A stretch of DNA of 64,000 nucleotides from Arcicella aquatica (GCF_034928825.1 NZ_JAYFUL010000008.1:62001-126000); one strand, 5' to 3'. Counted from the first letter of the stretch, positions 51,647 through 61,538 are shown. Program-made: numbers and translations. Notes: a model not told the origin generated them from the sequence alone.

Positions 51647-52432
51647 CTACTCCTTCAAAATATAATCCTTCAATTTTATTTCTAAATCCTGAATAGACAT
51701 ATTTCTAAAGATACCACCGTGATTCACGAATGATACTTCTGCTTTTTCTTCTGATACTACAATGATGGCGGCGTCAGTCTGTTCACTCATTCCAAAGGCA
51801 GCACGGTGTCTGAAACCTAAGGCTGGAGAAATTGTACCACTTTCAGAAACGGGCAGCATACAACGAGCCGCAGCGAGTCTGCCCCCTTTGATGATAACGG
51901 CACCATCATGCAAAGGACTGTTTTTATGGAAAATAGTCAATAATAATCTTTTTGATACTTCCGCATCCAATACATCGCCCGACTCGATAAACTTTTTCAA
52001 ATCGTCTTCTTTTTCAATCACAATCAAAGCTCCTGTATAATTCGTTGCCATAACTTTTACCGCATCGAGTATCGACTGTAAAGTAGAGAAATTCTCTTTG
52101 GATACTTTCGGTGTGTAAAATCTTTTTAGCAAAGGATTTTCACGGAAAGAAGTAGAACGACCAAGCATCATCAAAAAGCGTCGGATTTCTTGTTGGAAAA
52201 TAATCAATAGTGCCAACACACCCATATTCATGAACTGTCCTAAGATAGAAGACAGGAATTCCATTCCTAGTGCTTTAGACACCAAGTAAACACCATAAAT
52301 AAGAATATAACCAAAGAAAATTTTGTTAGCAATACTTCCCTGAATCAGTTTATAAATCTGATACAGCATGTATGCTACCAATAAAATATCTAAAAAATCA
52401 ATCCAATCAATCGTTAAAAAGCCTATGCGCAT
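51647..52432 (-). CDS. cdaA: Diadenylate cyclase CdaA
   Basis: It makes the second messenger c-di-AMP from two ATP. The 261-residue protein has three N-terminal membrane helices (about 7-25, 34-52, 60-78) then the DAC domain. The catalytic motif DGA lies in LHDGAVIIKGG (about 172-182), and RHRAA in LGFRHRAAFGMSEQTDA (about 202-218). This is the CdaA (DacA/YbbP) topology rather than DisA. CdaR and GlmM are not adjacent. It is convergent with the photolyase gene and follows a peptidase gene on the same strand by 152 bases. In Bacteroidota, c-di-AMP function is little studied. Confidence 0.93.
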   Translation of the reverse strand: MRIGFLTIDWIDFLDILLVAYMLYQIYKLIQGSIANKIFFGYILIYGVYLVSKALGMEFLSSILGQFMNMGVLALLIIFQQEIRRFLMMLGRSTSFRENPLLKRFYTPKVSKENFSTLQSILDAVKVMATNYTGALIVIEKEDDLKKFIESGDVLDAEVSKRLLLTIFHKNSPLHDGAVIIKGGRLAAARCMLPVSESGTISPALGFRHRAAFGMSEQTDAAIIVVSEEKAEVSFVNHGGIFRNMSIQDLEIKLKDYILKE

Positions 52433-52584
52433 AAGATAATTTTTTGTTTTAAAAAGAGGTTGTAAATGTCATGCTATATGGTGCTGACGATATTTAATAA
52501 ACTAAAACTAGCATAATATAACATTATATTACTGATAATCAAACAGATAAATATGCCACTTTATCTTTATCGAAAAAATAATTA

Positions 52585-53250
52585 TCATTTCATACCCAAC
52601 ATGTGAGCACCATCGATACAAATTTCGGCATATTCAGCCTTTTTGGATGGCTCGCAAACACCCGGAAAATCGCCCTTACAGCCCAGCATATCCGTCATTA
52701 CTTGAAAATGTAAATGAGGGGGCCAATCACCATTAATAGGAAAATCTCCAAAGAGGGCTATTTGTACACCTGCTTCAATATTTTTCCCTTCATAGAGGCC
52801 TTCAAGACATTCTTCATTCAAATGTCCGTACAAAGTATAAAAAGTTTTCCCTTCTAATTGATGTTCAAGAATGATGGTCGGACCGTAATCTCCAAAACCT
52901 TTATTGTTTTGAAAGCTATGTACTTTACCGATTAGTGGAGCAAATACTGGTGTTCCTGCTGGAGCCCAAATGTCAATACCCAAATGAATAGAGCGTCCTT
53001 CACCACTTTGCTGAAAATGTTCGCTTCTACGATAAATATAACGATTTTCGAGGTAACCACCAACGGCACATACAGCCTTTGTTTCCTTAATTTTTTCGGT
53101 AACGTACTCACTAAATAAAGCCGTATCAGACAAATTTAATTCCTCTAAATCAGCATTATTTTTTGTTAAATCAATTTCATATATGGTATCCCTCTGAAAA
53201 TCAAAAGGTACTACTGGATGAAATGTATATTTTTTTATGGTTGCTAACAT
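52585..53250 (-). CDS. M23-family metallopeptidase
   Basis: A 221-residue protein whose C-terminal ~130 residues carry the LytM/M23 zinc site. HLGIDIWAPAGTPVFAP gives H and D (H-x3-D), TLYGHLN adds the middle His, and PHLHFQVMTD gives the last H-x-H. Such enzymes cut peptidoglycan cross-links (Gly-Gly or D-Ala-x bonds), although some act as regulators. No signal peptide or membrane helix is visible; it begins MLATIKKYTFHPV, so export is unclear and a cytoplasmic role or a missed start is possible. It is upstream of cdaA on the same strand. Confidence 0.88.
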   Translation of the reverse strand: MLATIKKYTFHPVVPFDFQRDTIYEIDLTKNNADLEELNLSDTALFSEYVTEKIKETKAVCAVGGYLENRYIYRRSEHFQQSGEGRSIHLGIDIWAPAGTPVFAPLIGKVHSFQNNKGFGDYGPTIILEHQLEGKTFYTLYGHLNEECLEGLYEGKNIEAGVQIALFGDFPINGDWPPHLHFQVMTDMLGCKGDFPGVCEPSKKAEYAEICIDGAHMLGMK

Positions 53251-53633
53251 AAGAATAGAGATAATTTGTGTACTGAGTTTAGAGATTCACTTCAAGATAA
53301 AATAAAAACACTTCCACAAAAATTATCGGTATTTTCAACCTAAATTTCTTGTAAAAGTGTGTCGTGAATAAAAATTTATAAAAATATCAAATTTCTAATT
53401 CCTTCAAATTTACACTTTTTTAAGCAAAAAACAGGTCATTTTATTATTAAATTGCTCAAAAAGTTTATTTTTTTTACAGTTTTTTGATAAAAATGGCATT
53501 TTTATCAAAAAAGACAAATTGATACATTGAGGTATTTTGTGAAGGAACCATTCTTCTTTGCTATTCAAAATATCACTATAAAATCTGCCACTTTTTTACT
53601 AACTTGATATTTCAAAAAACCAATGTATCATCA
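53251..53633. other. Divergent intergenic region with a 33-bp palindrome
   Basis: This AT-rich stretch between the M23 peptidase and the dipeptide epimerase carries no gene. It contains the palindrome at 53480-53512. An in-frame ATG 10 codons before the epimerase start also falls here. Confidence 0.5.
53480..53512. promoter_or_regulatory. 33-bp palindrome
   Basis: Two perfect 15-base arms (TTTTTTGATAAAAAT and complement) surround GGC. It lies about 120 bases upstream of the epimerase start. It may be an operator or an attenuator, or a REP-like element. Confidence 0.5.
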
Positions 53634-54647
53634 ATGCAACTAATCCTTCACTCGTTTAATCTAAAACTCCGCCATACTTTTACCATCACCCACGAATCTC
53701 GGGATGTACAACCAACGCTCATCGTAGAACTTCGCGATGGCGAATTCAGTGGTTTTGGCGAGGCTACCGAAACGCCTTATTATGGTGTTACGATGGCTAA
53801 AATGTCGGCACAATTAGAAGGCGTTCGTTCAATCATTGAAAACTACGATTTACAAAGTCCCGAGCAATTTTGGAATGATTTATATCCTCATCTAAAAGAT
53901 GAACACCCTTTTGCATTATGTGCCTTAGATATTGCTGCTAACGACCTTTGGGCCAAGAAAAAAGGGCAACCTTTGTATAAACTGTGGGGATTGGATACGG
54001 CTAAAAATCCTATTACAGATTATACCATCGGAATTGATACCATTGAGAAAATGGTAGACAAAATGCAAGAAGTACCTTTTCCGTTGTATAAAATAAAATT
54101 AGGAACTAAAGAGGACATCAAAATTATTCAAGAACTAAGAAAACATACTGATGCTGTTTTTAGGGTAGATGCCAACACGGCGTGGACAGTTGAAGAAACC
54201 ATTAAAAACTCGTTTGCCCTCAAAGATTTAGGCGTAGAATTTATAGAACAGCCCATGAAAGCCGACAACTGGGAAGGCATGAAGAAGGTATTTGCTGAAT
54301 CTGCTTTGCCCATCATTGCCGACGAAAGTTGTATTGTGGAAGAAGACGTTGCCCGTTGCTTTGGGTTCTTTCATGGTGTAAATGTGAAATTGATGAAGTG
54401 CGGAGGCTTGACGCCTGCCCGTAGAATGATTGCACAGGCACATCAGCTAGGCTTGAAAGTAATGGTCGGTTGTATGACCGAATCAAATGTAGGCTGTTCG
54501 GCTATTGCCCAATTATTGCCTTTATTAGATTATGTAGATATGGACGGCATTTTGTTGGTAGATGACCAAATCTCAACAGGTGTCACTATCGACTACGGAA
54601 AAGTAATTTACGCACAAGAAAACGGAACTGGAGCGAATTTGGTTTAG
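53634..54647 (+). CDS. Dipeptide epimerase (enolase superfamily)
   Basis: A 337-residue enzyme of the muconate-lactonizing subgroup that acts on L-Ala-D/L-Glu or related dipeptides. The N-terminal capping domain ends near 115. The barrel has the K-x-K pair (YKIKLG, about 152-157), metal ligands in FRVDANTAW (D), FIEQPMK (E) and IIADESC (D), and the second catalytic K in VNVKLMKCGG. The start at 53634 (MQLILHSFNLKLR) gives the canonical beginning; an upstream ATG would add 10 residues. L-Ala-D-Glu epimerase takes part in murein peptide recycling. Downstream genes may belong to the same pathway. Confidence 0.9.
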   Translation: MQLILHSFNLKLRHTFTITHESRDVQPTLIVELRDGEFSGFGEATETPYYGVTMAKMSAQLEGVRSIIENYDLQSPEQFWNDLYPHLKDEHPFALCALDIAANDLWAKKKGQPLYKLWGLDTAKNPITDYTIGIDTIEKMVDKMQEVPFPLYKIKLGTKEDIKIIQELRKHTDAVFRVDANTAWTVEETIKNSFALKDLGVEFIEQPMKADNWEGMKKVFAESALPIIADESCIVEEDVARCFGFFHGVNVKLMKCGGLTPARRMIAQAHQLGLKVMVGCMTESNVGCSAIAQLLPLLDYVDMDGILLVDDQISTGVTIDYGKVIYAQENGTGANLV

Positions 54648-54657
54648 GCTGGAAGTT

Positions 54658-54800
54658 GCTATAGGCTGTAAGCGATAGGCTATAAGCGATGTTTTGTACC
54701 TCATTAAAATACGTTTACTCTAATGAGAACAAGTATGATAAAATTAACAACCTGAGGCATTAGGCAAAAAAGCTTATAGCTTACAGCCTAATGCTTACAG
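54658..54800. repeat. Inverted minisatellite, GGCTGTAAGC words
   Basis: The left part 54658-54687 and right part 54767-54800 contain the words GCTATAGGCTGTAAGC and GCTTATAGCTTACAGCC in inverted relation. It fills the spacer between the epimerase and the PLP enzyme gene. Confidence 0.75.
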
Positions 54801-54810
54801 CCTCAGAAAC

Positions 54811-55839
54811 ATGAAATACCTTACTAATAAAATTCCCAGTAATACTTTAATAAGTGACGAGCAACGCTACCTTTGGTTTAGCGGCACTTCGTATTTGGGT
54901 ATTACCCACCATCCTGTTTTTAAAGAGAATTTTATTAAAGCAGTTGACCAATATGGTACATCTTGGGGTAGTTCTAGGAATAATACTGTTCAATTAAGTA
55001 TTTATGACAAGGCAGAAAAAGTATTGGCAGATTTTGCAAAAATGCCTTCAGCACTAACCGTTTCGTCGGGCATGTGGGCAGGGCAATTAGTCGTTAATTT
55101 CTTAAAAAGTAAAGGCAATACTTTCTTTTTTGCTCCCAAGACTCATCCAGCCTTGTGGAATGATTTTACACAATCTTCAACGGATACTTATCAAGTTTGG
55201 GCTAAGACTATTGCAGATACCATAAAAGATTCAGAAGGTGAAAACATCGTTATTTGTAGTGATTCTGTAGGTTCGCCTTATGTTGAATATTTTGATTTTG
55301 GATGGATTAAATCGCTTCCGATTGATAAAAACATTACTGTTGTGATAGATGCTTCACATAGTTTTGGGATAGATTTACCTGAGATTCATTCAGACAATGT
55401 TCGTTTAGTGATTACCTCCTCGCTTAACAAGGCGATGGGCATGACGGGAGGAGTGATTTTTTCTGATAATGATTTTATAGAACAAATTAGGTATTTCCCA
55501 ATGTTTTCTGGAGCGTCGCCCATGATGCCCGCTCTGTTAGAAGCCTTTGTTACCTCTATCGATATTTTTGATGAACAACGTAAAAAGCTATTAGAAAACA
55601 TTGAATACTTCAATCATTTAATTAAGCCAGACCTTGGGATAGATTCTATCAAAAATTATCCAGCTTATTGCACGCATCAGGCAGGGTTGCATGAATACCT
55701 CAAACAACATGGTATTATGACGGCTTGTTTTCCATATCCAACAGCTAATGATTTACCCGTTACCAGATTAGTAATAAGCGCCTTGCATACCAAAGAGAAT
55801 TTGGAATTATTGGCTAGGGTCTTGAATAGTTGGAAATAA
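54811..55839 (+). CDS. PLP-dependent aminotransferase-fold enzyme (AONS/KBL-like)
   Basis: A 342-residue fold-type I PLP enzyme related to 8-amino-7-oxononanoate synthase and 2-amino-3-ketobutyrate CoA ligase. The Schiff-base lysine is K207 in SSLNKAMGMTGGVIFS. The preceding VVIDASHSFGIDLPE supplies the aspartate and histidine of the cofactor pocket, and SSRNNTVQLSIYDKAEKVLA is the N-terminal helix. It is shorter than AONS (about 385), so the exact reaction is open. It follows the epimerase gene by ~160 bases, and a serine hydrolase gene follows 50 bases later, which suggests a common cell-wall or peptide pathway. Confidence 0.8.
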   Translation: MKYLTNKIPSNTLISDEQRYLWFSGTSYLGITHHPVFKENFIKAVDQYGTSWGSSRNNTVQLSIYDKAEKVLADFAKMPSALTVSSGMWAGQLVVNFLKSKGNTFFFAPKTHPALWNDFTQSSTDTYQVWAKTIADTIKDSEGENIVICSDSVGSPYVEYFDFGWIKSLPIDKNITVVIDASHSFGIDLPEIHSDNVRLVITSSLNKAMGMTGGVIFSDNDFIEQIRYFPMFSGASPMMPALLEAFVTSIDIFDEQRKKLLENIEYFNHLIKPDLGIDSIKNYPAYCTHQAGLHEYLKQHGIMTACFPYPTANDLPVTRLVISALHTKENLELLARVLNSWK

Positions 55840-55889
55840 TTATTGATTCTCATATCACATTAATGGCAACTCACTAAATTAATAAGCTA

Positions 55890-57158
55890 ATGAAAAAACG
55901 ATACAAATCTTTAAGCGTACAGCTTTTAACTATTCTCTTACTTGTGATTTCATCTTCTATTCAAGCACAGCAACTCAACACTGAATTACTTCCGAAATTA
56001 TTAGCCACCAAGCCCGAGCAATTTAAGGAGATTGTTGACAATGCGGATAAATACCGCGTTCAGATTCTTTATACACAGATTGATAGAGATAAAAAGAATC
56101 GTCCGACTTTCACTAGTTATGGTTTCAGAATCAATAACACGGAATACTTTTATCCAGCCAGTACCGTAAAGTTTCCTGCCAGTGTGATGGCTTTAGAGAA
56201 AATCAATCAACTAAATATCAAAAGACTCTCTAAAGAAACACCCATGTTTACAGGGGCTGAATACGAACGACACACTCCTGTTACAAAAGATTCTACTGCT
56301 GAAAATGGTTTGCCCTCGGTAGCACATTATATTAAAAAGATATTGATGGTTTCCGACAATGATGCTTTCAACCGTCTATATGAATTCATGGGGCAAGAAG
56401 CTTTTAATGAAACGCTTCGTCAAAAAGGTTATCAGGATACCCGTATTTATCATCGATTACAGGTAGGAATGAATCTTGAGCAAAATCGTAGAACGAATCC
56501 TATCAAATTTATGGAGGACGGTAAAGTGCTGTATGAACAACCAATGGTCGTTTCTGAAAAAAGCTATTCTTCGCCTACGCCAATCACGATAGGCAAAGGA
56601 TATATGCGGGGTGATTCGTTGGTTAAAGAACCTTTCGCCTTTACGGACAGGAATTTCTTTCCATTATTAGCACAACAATCTATTCTAAAATCTGTACTTT
56701 TTCCTGAGGCAGTTTCTGCCAAACAACGTTTTCAATTGACAGATGCTGACTATCAATTCCTATATCAATATATGTCGCAAATGCCTAATGAAAGTACTTA
56801 TCCGAAATACGAAGCTCCTGATTTTTACCCAGCCTATTGTAAATTTTTAATGTATGGAGGTAACAAAGATGCTGTGGTGAATCCTAACATTAGAATCTTC
56901 AACAAAGTAGGCGATGCTTATGGCTTTTTGTTGGACAATGCCTACATTGTAGATTTTTCAACAGGTGTAGAATTTATGTTGACCACAGTATTGCTTTGTA
57001 ATAAAGACGAGGTTTTCAACGATGACCACTACGATTATGAAACCATAGGATTCCCATTTATGAAAAATTTAGGACAATTGATTTACAACTATGAACTAAG
57101 CCGTCCCCGTAAATTTAAGCCTGACTTAAGTAAGTTTAAGATGAGTTATGATAAGTAA
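55890..57158 (+). CDS. Secreted serine hydrolase, beta-lactamase/PBP-like
   Basis: A 422-residue protein with a signal peptide (about 1-27, ends SIQAQ). The penicilloyl serine motif S91-T-V-K94 follows FYPASTVKFP. S155-D-N157 (MVSDNDAF) is the second motif. The third (KTG-type) position reads K-V-G in NKVGDAYGFL. The layout matches the class A-like beta-lactamase fold (Beta-lactamase2), but a DD-peptidase or esterase function is equally possible. It is likely periplasmic. Grouped with the epimerase and the PLP enzyme, it may trim peptides from cell wall fragments. Confidence 0.85.
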   Translation: MKKRYKSLSVQLLTILLLVISSSIQAQQLNTELLPKLLATKPEQFKEIVDNADKYRVQILYTQIDRDKKNRPTFTSYGFRINNTEYFYPASTVKFPASVMALEKINQLNIKRLSKETPMFTGAEYERHTPVTKDSTAENGLPSVAHYIKKILMVSDNDAFNRLYEFMGQEAFNETLRQKGYQDTRIYHRLQVGMNLEQNRRTNPIKFMEDGKVLYEQPMVVSEKSYSSPTPITIGKGYMRGDSLVKEPFAFTDRNFFPLLAQQSILKSVLFPEAVSAKQRFQLTDADYQFLYQYMSQMPNESTYPKYEAPDFYPAYCKFLMYGGNKDAVVNPNIRIFNKVGDAYGFLLDNAYIVDFSTGVEFMLTTVLLCNKDEVFNDDHYDYETIGFPFMKNLGQLIYNYELSRPRKFKPDLSKFKMSYDK

Positions 57159-57164
57159 AAATAC

Positions 57165-57172
57165 TACCTTTG
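57165..57172 (+). promoter_or_regulatory. Possible -7 element for the large secreted protein gene
   Basis: TACCTTTG fits TAnnTTTG, about 50 bases before the start codon. No clear -33 TTG lies at the right distance, so this is a weak call. Confidence 0.35.
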
Positions 57173-57222
57173 CCCTACACTAATTATTATCAATACACGT
57201 TCACATTTTCTCAAAACTTTTT

Positions 57223-60200
57223 ATGAAAAAACTTATACTTACCACAGTTATTCTACTATCATTTATTACCCTTGTTCGAGCCCAAATAACTTTAATGCCT
57301 ACTTTTAATTATGTTTGTAGAGGTGCAACCCTCGAACTACCCTTTACTTCCATTAGTAGTTTTCAGGCAGATAATACATTTAAGGTTCAAATTAAAGAAT
57401 ACTATTCAAATACTTGGACCGACCTTGTTACTACAGGTAATAGTAGTCCTTTAAAATTTACAATTCAATCCTCATTTCCAGTTAATGAATACAGCAATTA
57501 TTACATTAGAATTATTTCATCTAAGCCACAAATAATTAGTAATGAATATGCAATTAACAGAATATCAACAACTCCTATTGTTAATTTAGCTGGTATTATC
57601 GATCCTGTTATTAACCCCAATAGTCAGGCAGATTTATTAATAAACGGTGTTGGAACACTACCAATTAAAGTAGTATTAGATGATAGTTCAAGTATTAATA
57701 TAAGTTTTTTTGAATCGGGGAAAGGGTTTCCTATATATCCAACTACCTCCAAAGAATACAAGATAGCCTATGCTGAAAATGTTTGTGGAAGAGGTACTGC
57801 AAGTGGTAGTACCAAAGTAACAGTAAATGAAATTGGTTTGTTACTTTTATCTAATGTTGATAAAAAAACATGTACGGGTGGAATATTAAAATTACCATAT
57901 TCAACAAATAACAGTTTCAATCAAGACAATAAATTTAAAGTTATTTTAAAACAGGTTTCATCAGAAAAAAAAGAATATGAGATTGATGCAACAGATAAAG
58001 GTGGATTTTTAGAAACCACTATTCCTGACTATATTACCACTGGCATGAATTATGAACTGAGGATTTCAAGTAGTAGTCCAAAAGCCACTTCCCCATCAAC
58101 ATTTTCAACAATTTTCATTGCCCCAACTCCTTCTGCAGAATTAACATCCTATTATTCTCCAGTCAACTTTGATGAAGATACTAGATTAAGCATTGCATTA
58201 AAAGGATTTGGCCCATGGAATATTACATTAAGTAATGGGACGTTTTTCCAAGATTTAAACACATATGCTTATGACTATCCCATTTATACTCCTGACTTTA
58301 AACTTCAAAAAACTACAGATATCAAAATAGTATCTGCTGTAAGTGGCTGTGGTGTAGCTACGATTATTCCAAAAACATTTACTATCACGGTTCTAAATAG
58401 TCAAGGCCTTAAGATTAACAATCTTAAAGAAAGCCCTAGCCTGTGTTCTGGAGAATCGTTTGAAGCCACTTATTCAACCTTTGGAGACTGGGGTAGTGAC
58501 CAAGGGCTTTCCGCTTTTTTATCGGATGGACAGAATCAATTGTATGCTAAAATTGCTATTCCTGCTACATTTAAAGATGGGAAAATGAAAGTTACTATTC
58601 CTAATGATTTTTTCACTAAGACTTCATATAGTAACTTTTATTTAGGAATTATTTATAAAAATGAAAAAATAGCATATAGCCCTTTTCTTATTTCTATAAG
58701 TAGTATTCCTCAAGTAACATTTTATAATGAAAACGAAACTATTACTATTCCAAGTAGTGGCGAAGCTAACTTACCAATATTTATTAGAGGAGTGGGAAAA
58801 ACAACAGTTATTTTGGATGATTCTACTTCACAAACTTTTTATCCTAATAGTATATACGGAAGTAAATTTTCTTTCCCTGTAAAAGTATTAGAAACTACTA
58901 CTTTCAAAATAGCATCTTACAACAATTTATGTGGAAAGACTATTTCTACAGATAACAAGCTGATTACTATTAAAGTAATAGCTCCGCCTACAAATGCAAT
59001 TTTATTAAAGAGAGCTCCAGAAAGAATTTGTGTAGGGACAAGTGCTAAAGTTTATTTCAATTTAACTGGTGTTTTCAATGCTGATAACGATTTCAAAGTA
59101 GAACTGCGTTCTAATGATGGAAAGAGTATATTTGTAGGAACGGCAAAATCATCTCCTATTGAAATTAAAATTCCAGAAAATATATTGATTGATATTTTTA
59201 CCTCTTACTACATAAGAGTAGTTGCAACAAACCCTTCGTTAAGTAGCGAACAATCTAGAATTTATATTAATAAAATGCCTTCAGCTACAATAACTACATC
59301 AGCTAATATTAGTAATGGTATAATAAGTAATAAGGAAATATTTTTCGATGTAAACAAATATGAAGGTTTAAGTAGTACTAATATTTTAACGTTTTCTGAT
59401 GGTTCTGTCTACACAGGAACTAGTGGATTTCGTAAATCTTTTTCGGAAAGTACAACGTTCTCCTTAGTTTCTATCAAAAATGAATGTGGCATAAATACTG
59501 ATACGAAGAACAATCTGACTATCAATGTTTTTCCTTTCATCACTAAACCCACTGAGAATATCACAATATTCGGATGTACCGACAAACTTATTTCTTATCC
59601 ATACTATATTGAAGGAAATATGAAAACTGGCACAACGTTTACACTGCAAATAGCTTCATCAAAAGATTCTATTTTTAGAGACATCGTCGTTAATACTTCT
59701 GATAACCCAATACAATTTAAACTTCCTTATATCTTAGAAGATGGTTCTTATTTTCTGAGGTTAGTAAGTAATACTACTCCTAAATACTATTCCGTTTGGC
59801 AATTTTTTAATTTATACCCCCCTCCTGTTATTGAGTTATCTACTAATGACGGTTCAAACATCGCTACAAGTGATGGAGAAAGTGCTATAGATTTAATTTA
59901 TAAATTAAAAAAGGGTATTGCTGGAAGCATTATTACTACTGATAATTATAATCAAACCTATATTGATACTTTTTATCAAGATTTTGATAAAAATATTAAA
60001 AATCAAAAAGTCTACCCAACAAAAACAACTACTTATACTCTAAAGTCGGCAACTAATTTCATTTGTGGTTATGGAAAGGTTTCTGGAAGTGTAAAAATAA
60101 CGGTTAGACCTTCTGTGAAACTAAATAGTTTAGATGCTTATACTATATGTCCAGAAAAAGATATTCTCCTCAATTGTTCTACTTTAGGTGAATTTGCTGA

Positions 60201-61491
60201 TGATAATATTTTTAAATTTTCCTTGGTAGATGATAAGAACAACAAAACTGAAATTGGTCAAGTTAGTAAGCTACAAGGAACATTGAAGATAAAAATGCCC
60301 AAAACCTTATCCTCTTCAACTTATAAAATAGAAGTTAGTTCTACTAACCCTATTATATCAAAAGAGTTGGTTTCTTATCTAGGTGTATTGAATCTGCCTG
60401 ACGTTACCATTTCGGGAAATACTATTATCAATCAAGGTCAAATAGCATATATAAGTCTTATTAATAATGTAGGTATGGCCAGTTCTAACTCAAACTTAAA
60501 ATTTACGCTTTCAGATAATATAGAAAGAACCATTAATAATGGAGACCAAAAGTCGTCTATCTTCGTAAATCCCAACCAAACAACTACTTATACATTAAAG
60601 TCGGCATCAAATATATGTGGTATTGGTAAAATATCAGGAAGTGCAACAGTAATAGTGAATCCAGCTTCTGATAAAACCATTAATACAAGCCTTCAAAATA
60701 ATACACGTTATTTATGCTTAGGCTCTACACAAGAATTGTCGTTTACTTATCAAGGAAGCTTTTCGACTAATAATAAATTCTCAGTTCAAATTTCTGACAA
60801 AAATGGTGATAACTATAAAAATGTAGTTTCTGAAGGGAATAGCTCTCCTCTGAAATTTAAAGTTCCTGAAGATTTACCAATTGGTGATAATTATAGAGTA
60901 CGAGTAATAGCTTCAGATGTTAATGTCAGTAGTGCATCTAATATTTACCCATTGACAGTAAATACTCTTTCGACGGCTGAGTTGGATTCAACAACCTACC
61001 TTTTTAGAGAAGGTAAACCTCTAAATATGAAAATTAATTTAACAGGAACCCCTCCTTGGTATGTAAAATTTGGTTCTGACGAATTATTAACAGCTTATTC
61101 ACAGGCGATTTATTCATCTCCTTATATAAGAACAATTACTCCAACGATGCCTACCTCCTATAAAATATTTGCCGTAAGTGATGGTTATTGCTTAGGCAAA
61201 GTCATAGGAACAGGAATTGCTAAGATTGAGCTTGTCACCGCTAATGAAGACCCTAGAGATTTGAATATAACAGTGTTTCCTAATCCGACATCCGACTTCG
61301 TTAAAATTAGAAGTGACTATTTTAAAAACACAAAGTTGAAGATTGTTGACGCCGTGGGAAAAGACATTTTAGAACAAGAGTTGGTTAAATCTGAAACTGT
61401 TTTGGATATCAGTGGTTTTAGCAGTGGCTTGTATTTTTTACAGTTCAACAGAGATAATAAACGGGTAGTTTATAAAATCCAAAAACTTTAA
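57223..61491 (+). CDS. Large secreted repeat protein with type IX secretion tail
   Basis: A 1422-residue extracellular protein. The signal peptide ends at VRAQ (about 20). At least six homologous units of roughly 190-220 residues repeat. Each opens with a C and a S-F-x-x-D/N-N-x-F-K-V/F strand motif (SFQADNTFKVQI, SFNQDNKFKVIL, VFNADNDFKVEL, EFADDNIFKFSL, SFSTNNKFSVQI) and closes with C-G-x-G/x-x-x-S-G style turns (CGRGTASGS, CGYGKVSGS, CGIGKISGS). A PNPT-containing Por tail (VFPNPTSDFVKI) finishes it. The units look like beta-sandwich adhesion domains. No enzymatic motif is visible. It is followed by a terminator. Confidence 0.9.
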   Translation: MKKLILTTVILLSFITLVRAQITLMPTFNYVCRGATLELPFTSISSFQADNTFKVQIKEYYSNTWTDLVTTGNSSPLKFTIQSSFPVNEYSNYYIRIISSKPQIISNEYAINRISTTPIVNLAGIIDPVINPNSQADLLINGVGTLPIKVVLDDSSSINISFFESGKGFPIYPTTSKEYKIAYAENVCGRGTASGSTKVTVNEIGLLLLSNVDKKTCTGGILKLPYSTNNSFNQDNKFKVILKQVSSEKKEYEIDATDKGGFLETTIPDYITTGMNYELRISSSSPKATSPSTFSTIFIAPTPSAELTSYYSPVNFDEDTRLSIALKGFGPWNITLSNGTFFQDLNTYAYDYPIYTPDFKLQKTTDIKIVSAVSGCGVATIIPKTFTITVLNSQGLKINNLKESPSLCSGESFEATYSTFGDWGSDQGLSAFLSDGQNQLYAKIAIPATFKDGKMKVTIPNDFFTKTSYSNFYLGIIYKNEKIAYSPFLISISSIPQVTFYNENETITIPSSGEANLPIFIRGVGKTTVILDDSTSQTFYPNSIYGSKFSFPVKVLETTTFKIASYNNLCGKTISTDNKLITIKVIAPPTNAILLKRAPERICVGTSAKVYFNLTGVFNADNDFKVELRSNDGKSIFVGTAKSSPIEIKIPENILIDIFTSYYIRVVATNPSLSSEQSRIYINKMPSATITTSANISNGIISNKEIFFDVNKYEGLSSTNILTFSDGSVYTGTSGFRKSFSESTTFSLVSIKNECGINTDTKNNLTINVFPFITKPTENITIFGCTDKLISYPYYIEGNMKTGTTFTLQIASSKDSIFRDIVVNTSDNPIQFKLPYILEDGSYFLRLVSNTTPKYYSVWQFFNLYPPPVIELSTNDGSNIATSDGESAIDLIYKLKKGIAGSIITTDNYNQTYIDTFYQDFDKNIKNQKVYPTKTTTYTLKSATNFICGYGKVSGSVKITVRPSVKLNSLDAYTICPEKDILLNCSTLGEFADDNIFKFSLVDDKNNKTEIGQVSKLQGTLKIKMPKTLSSSTYKIEVSSTNPIISKELVSYLGVLNLPDVTISGNTIINQGQIAYISLINNVGMASSNSNLKFTLSDNIERTINNGDQKSSIFVNPNQTTTYTLKSASNICGIGKISGSATVIVNPASDKTINTSLQNNTRYLCLGSTQELSFTYQGSFSTNNKFSVQISDKNGDNYKNVVSEGNSSPLKFKVPEDLPIGDNYRVRVIASDVNVSSASNIYPLTVNTLSTAELDSTTYLFREGKPLNMKINLTGTPPWYVKFGSDELLTAYSQAIYSSPYIRTITPTMPTSYKIFAVSDGYCLGKVIGTGIAKIELVTANEDPRDLNITVFPNPTSDFVKIRSDYFKNTKLKIVDAVGKDILEQELVKSETVLDISGFSSGLYFLQFNRDNKRVVYKIQKL

Positions 61492-61505
61492 TTTTATTAG
61501 TACTA

Positions 61506-61538
61506 AACTCCTTTCAAGTGTTAAATTTGGAAGGAGTT
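61506..61538 (+). terminator. Intrinsic terminator of the large secreted protein gene
   Basis: Stem AACTCCTTTCAA/TTGGAAGGAGTT (12 bp with one T-G pair) with a 9-base loop, followed by CTTTTTT. This is a standard rho-independent terminator. Confidence 0.85.
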
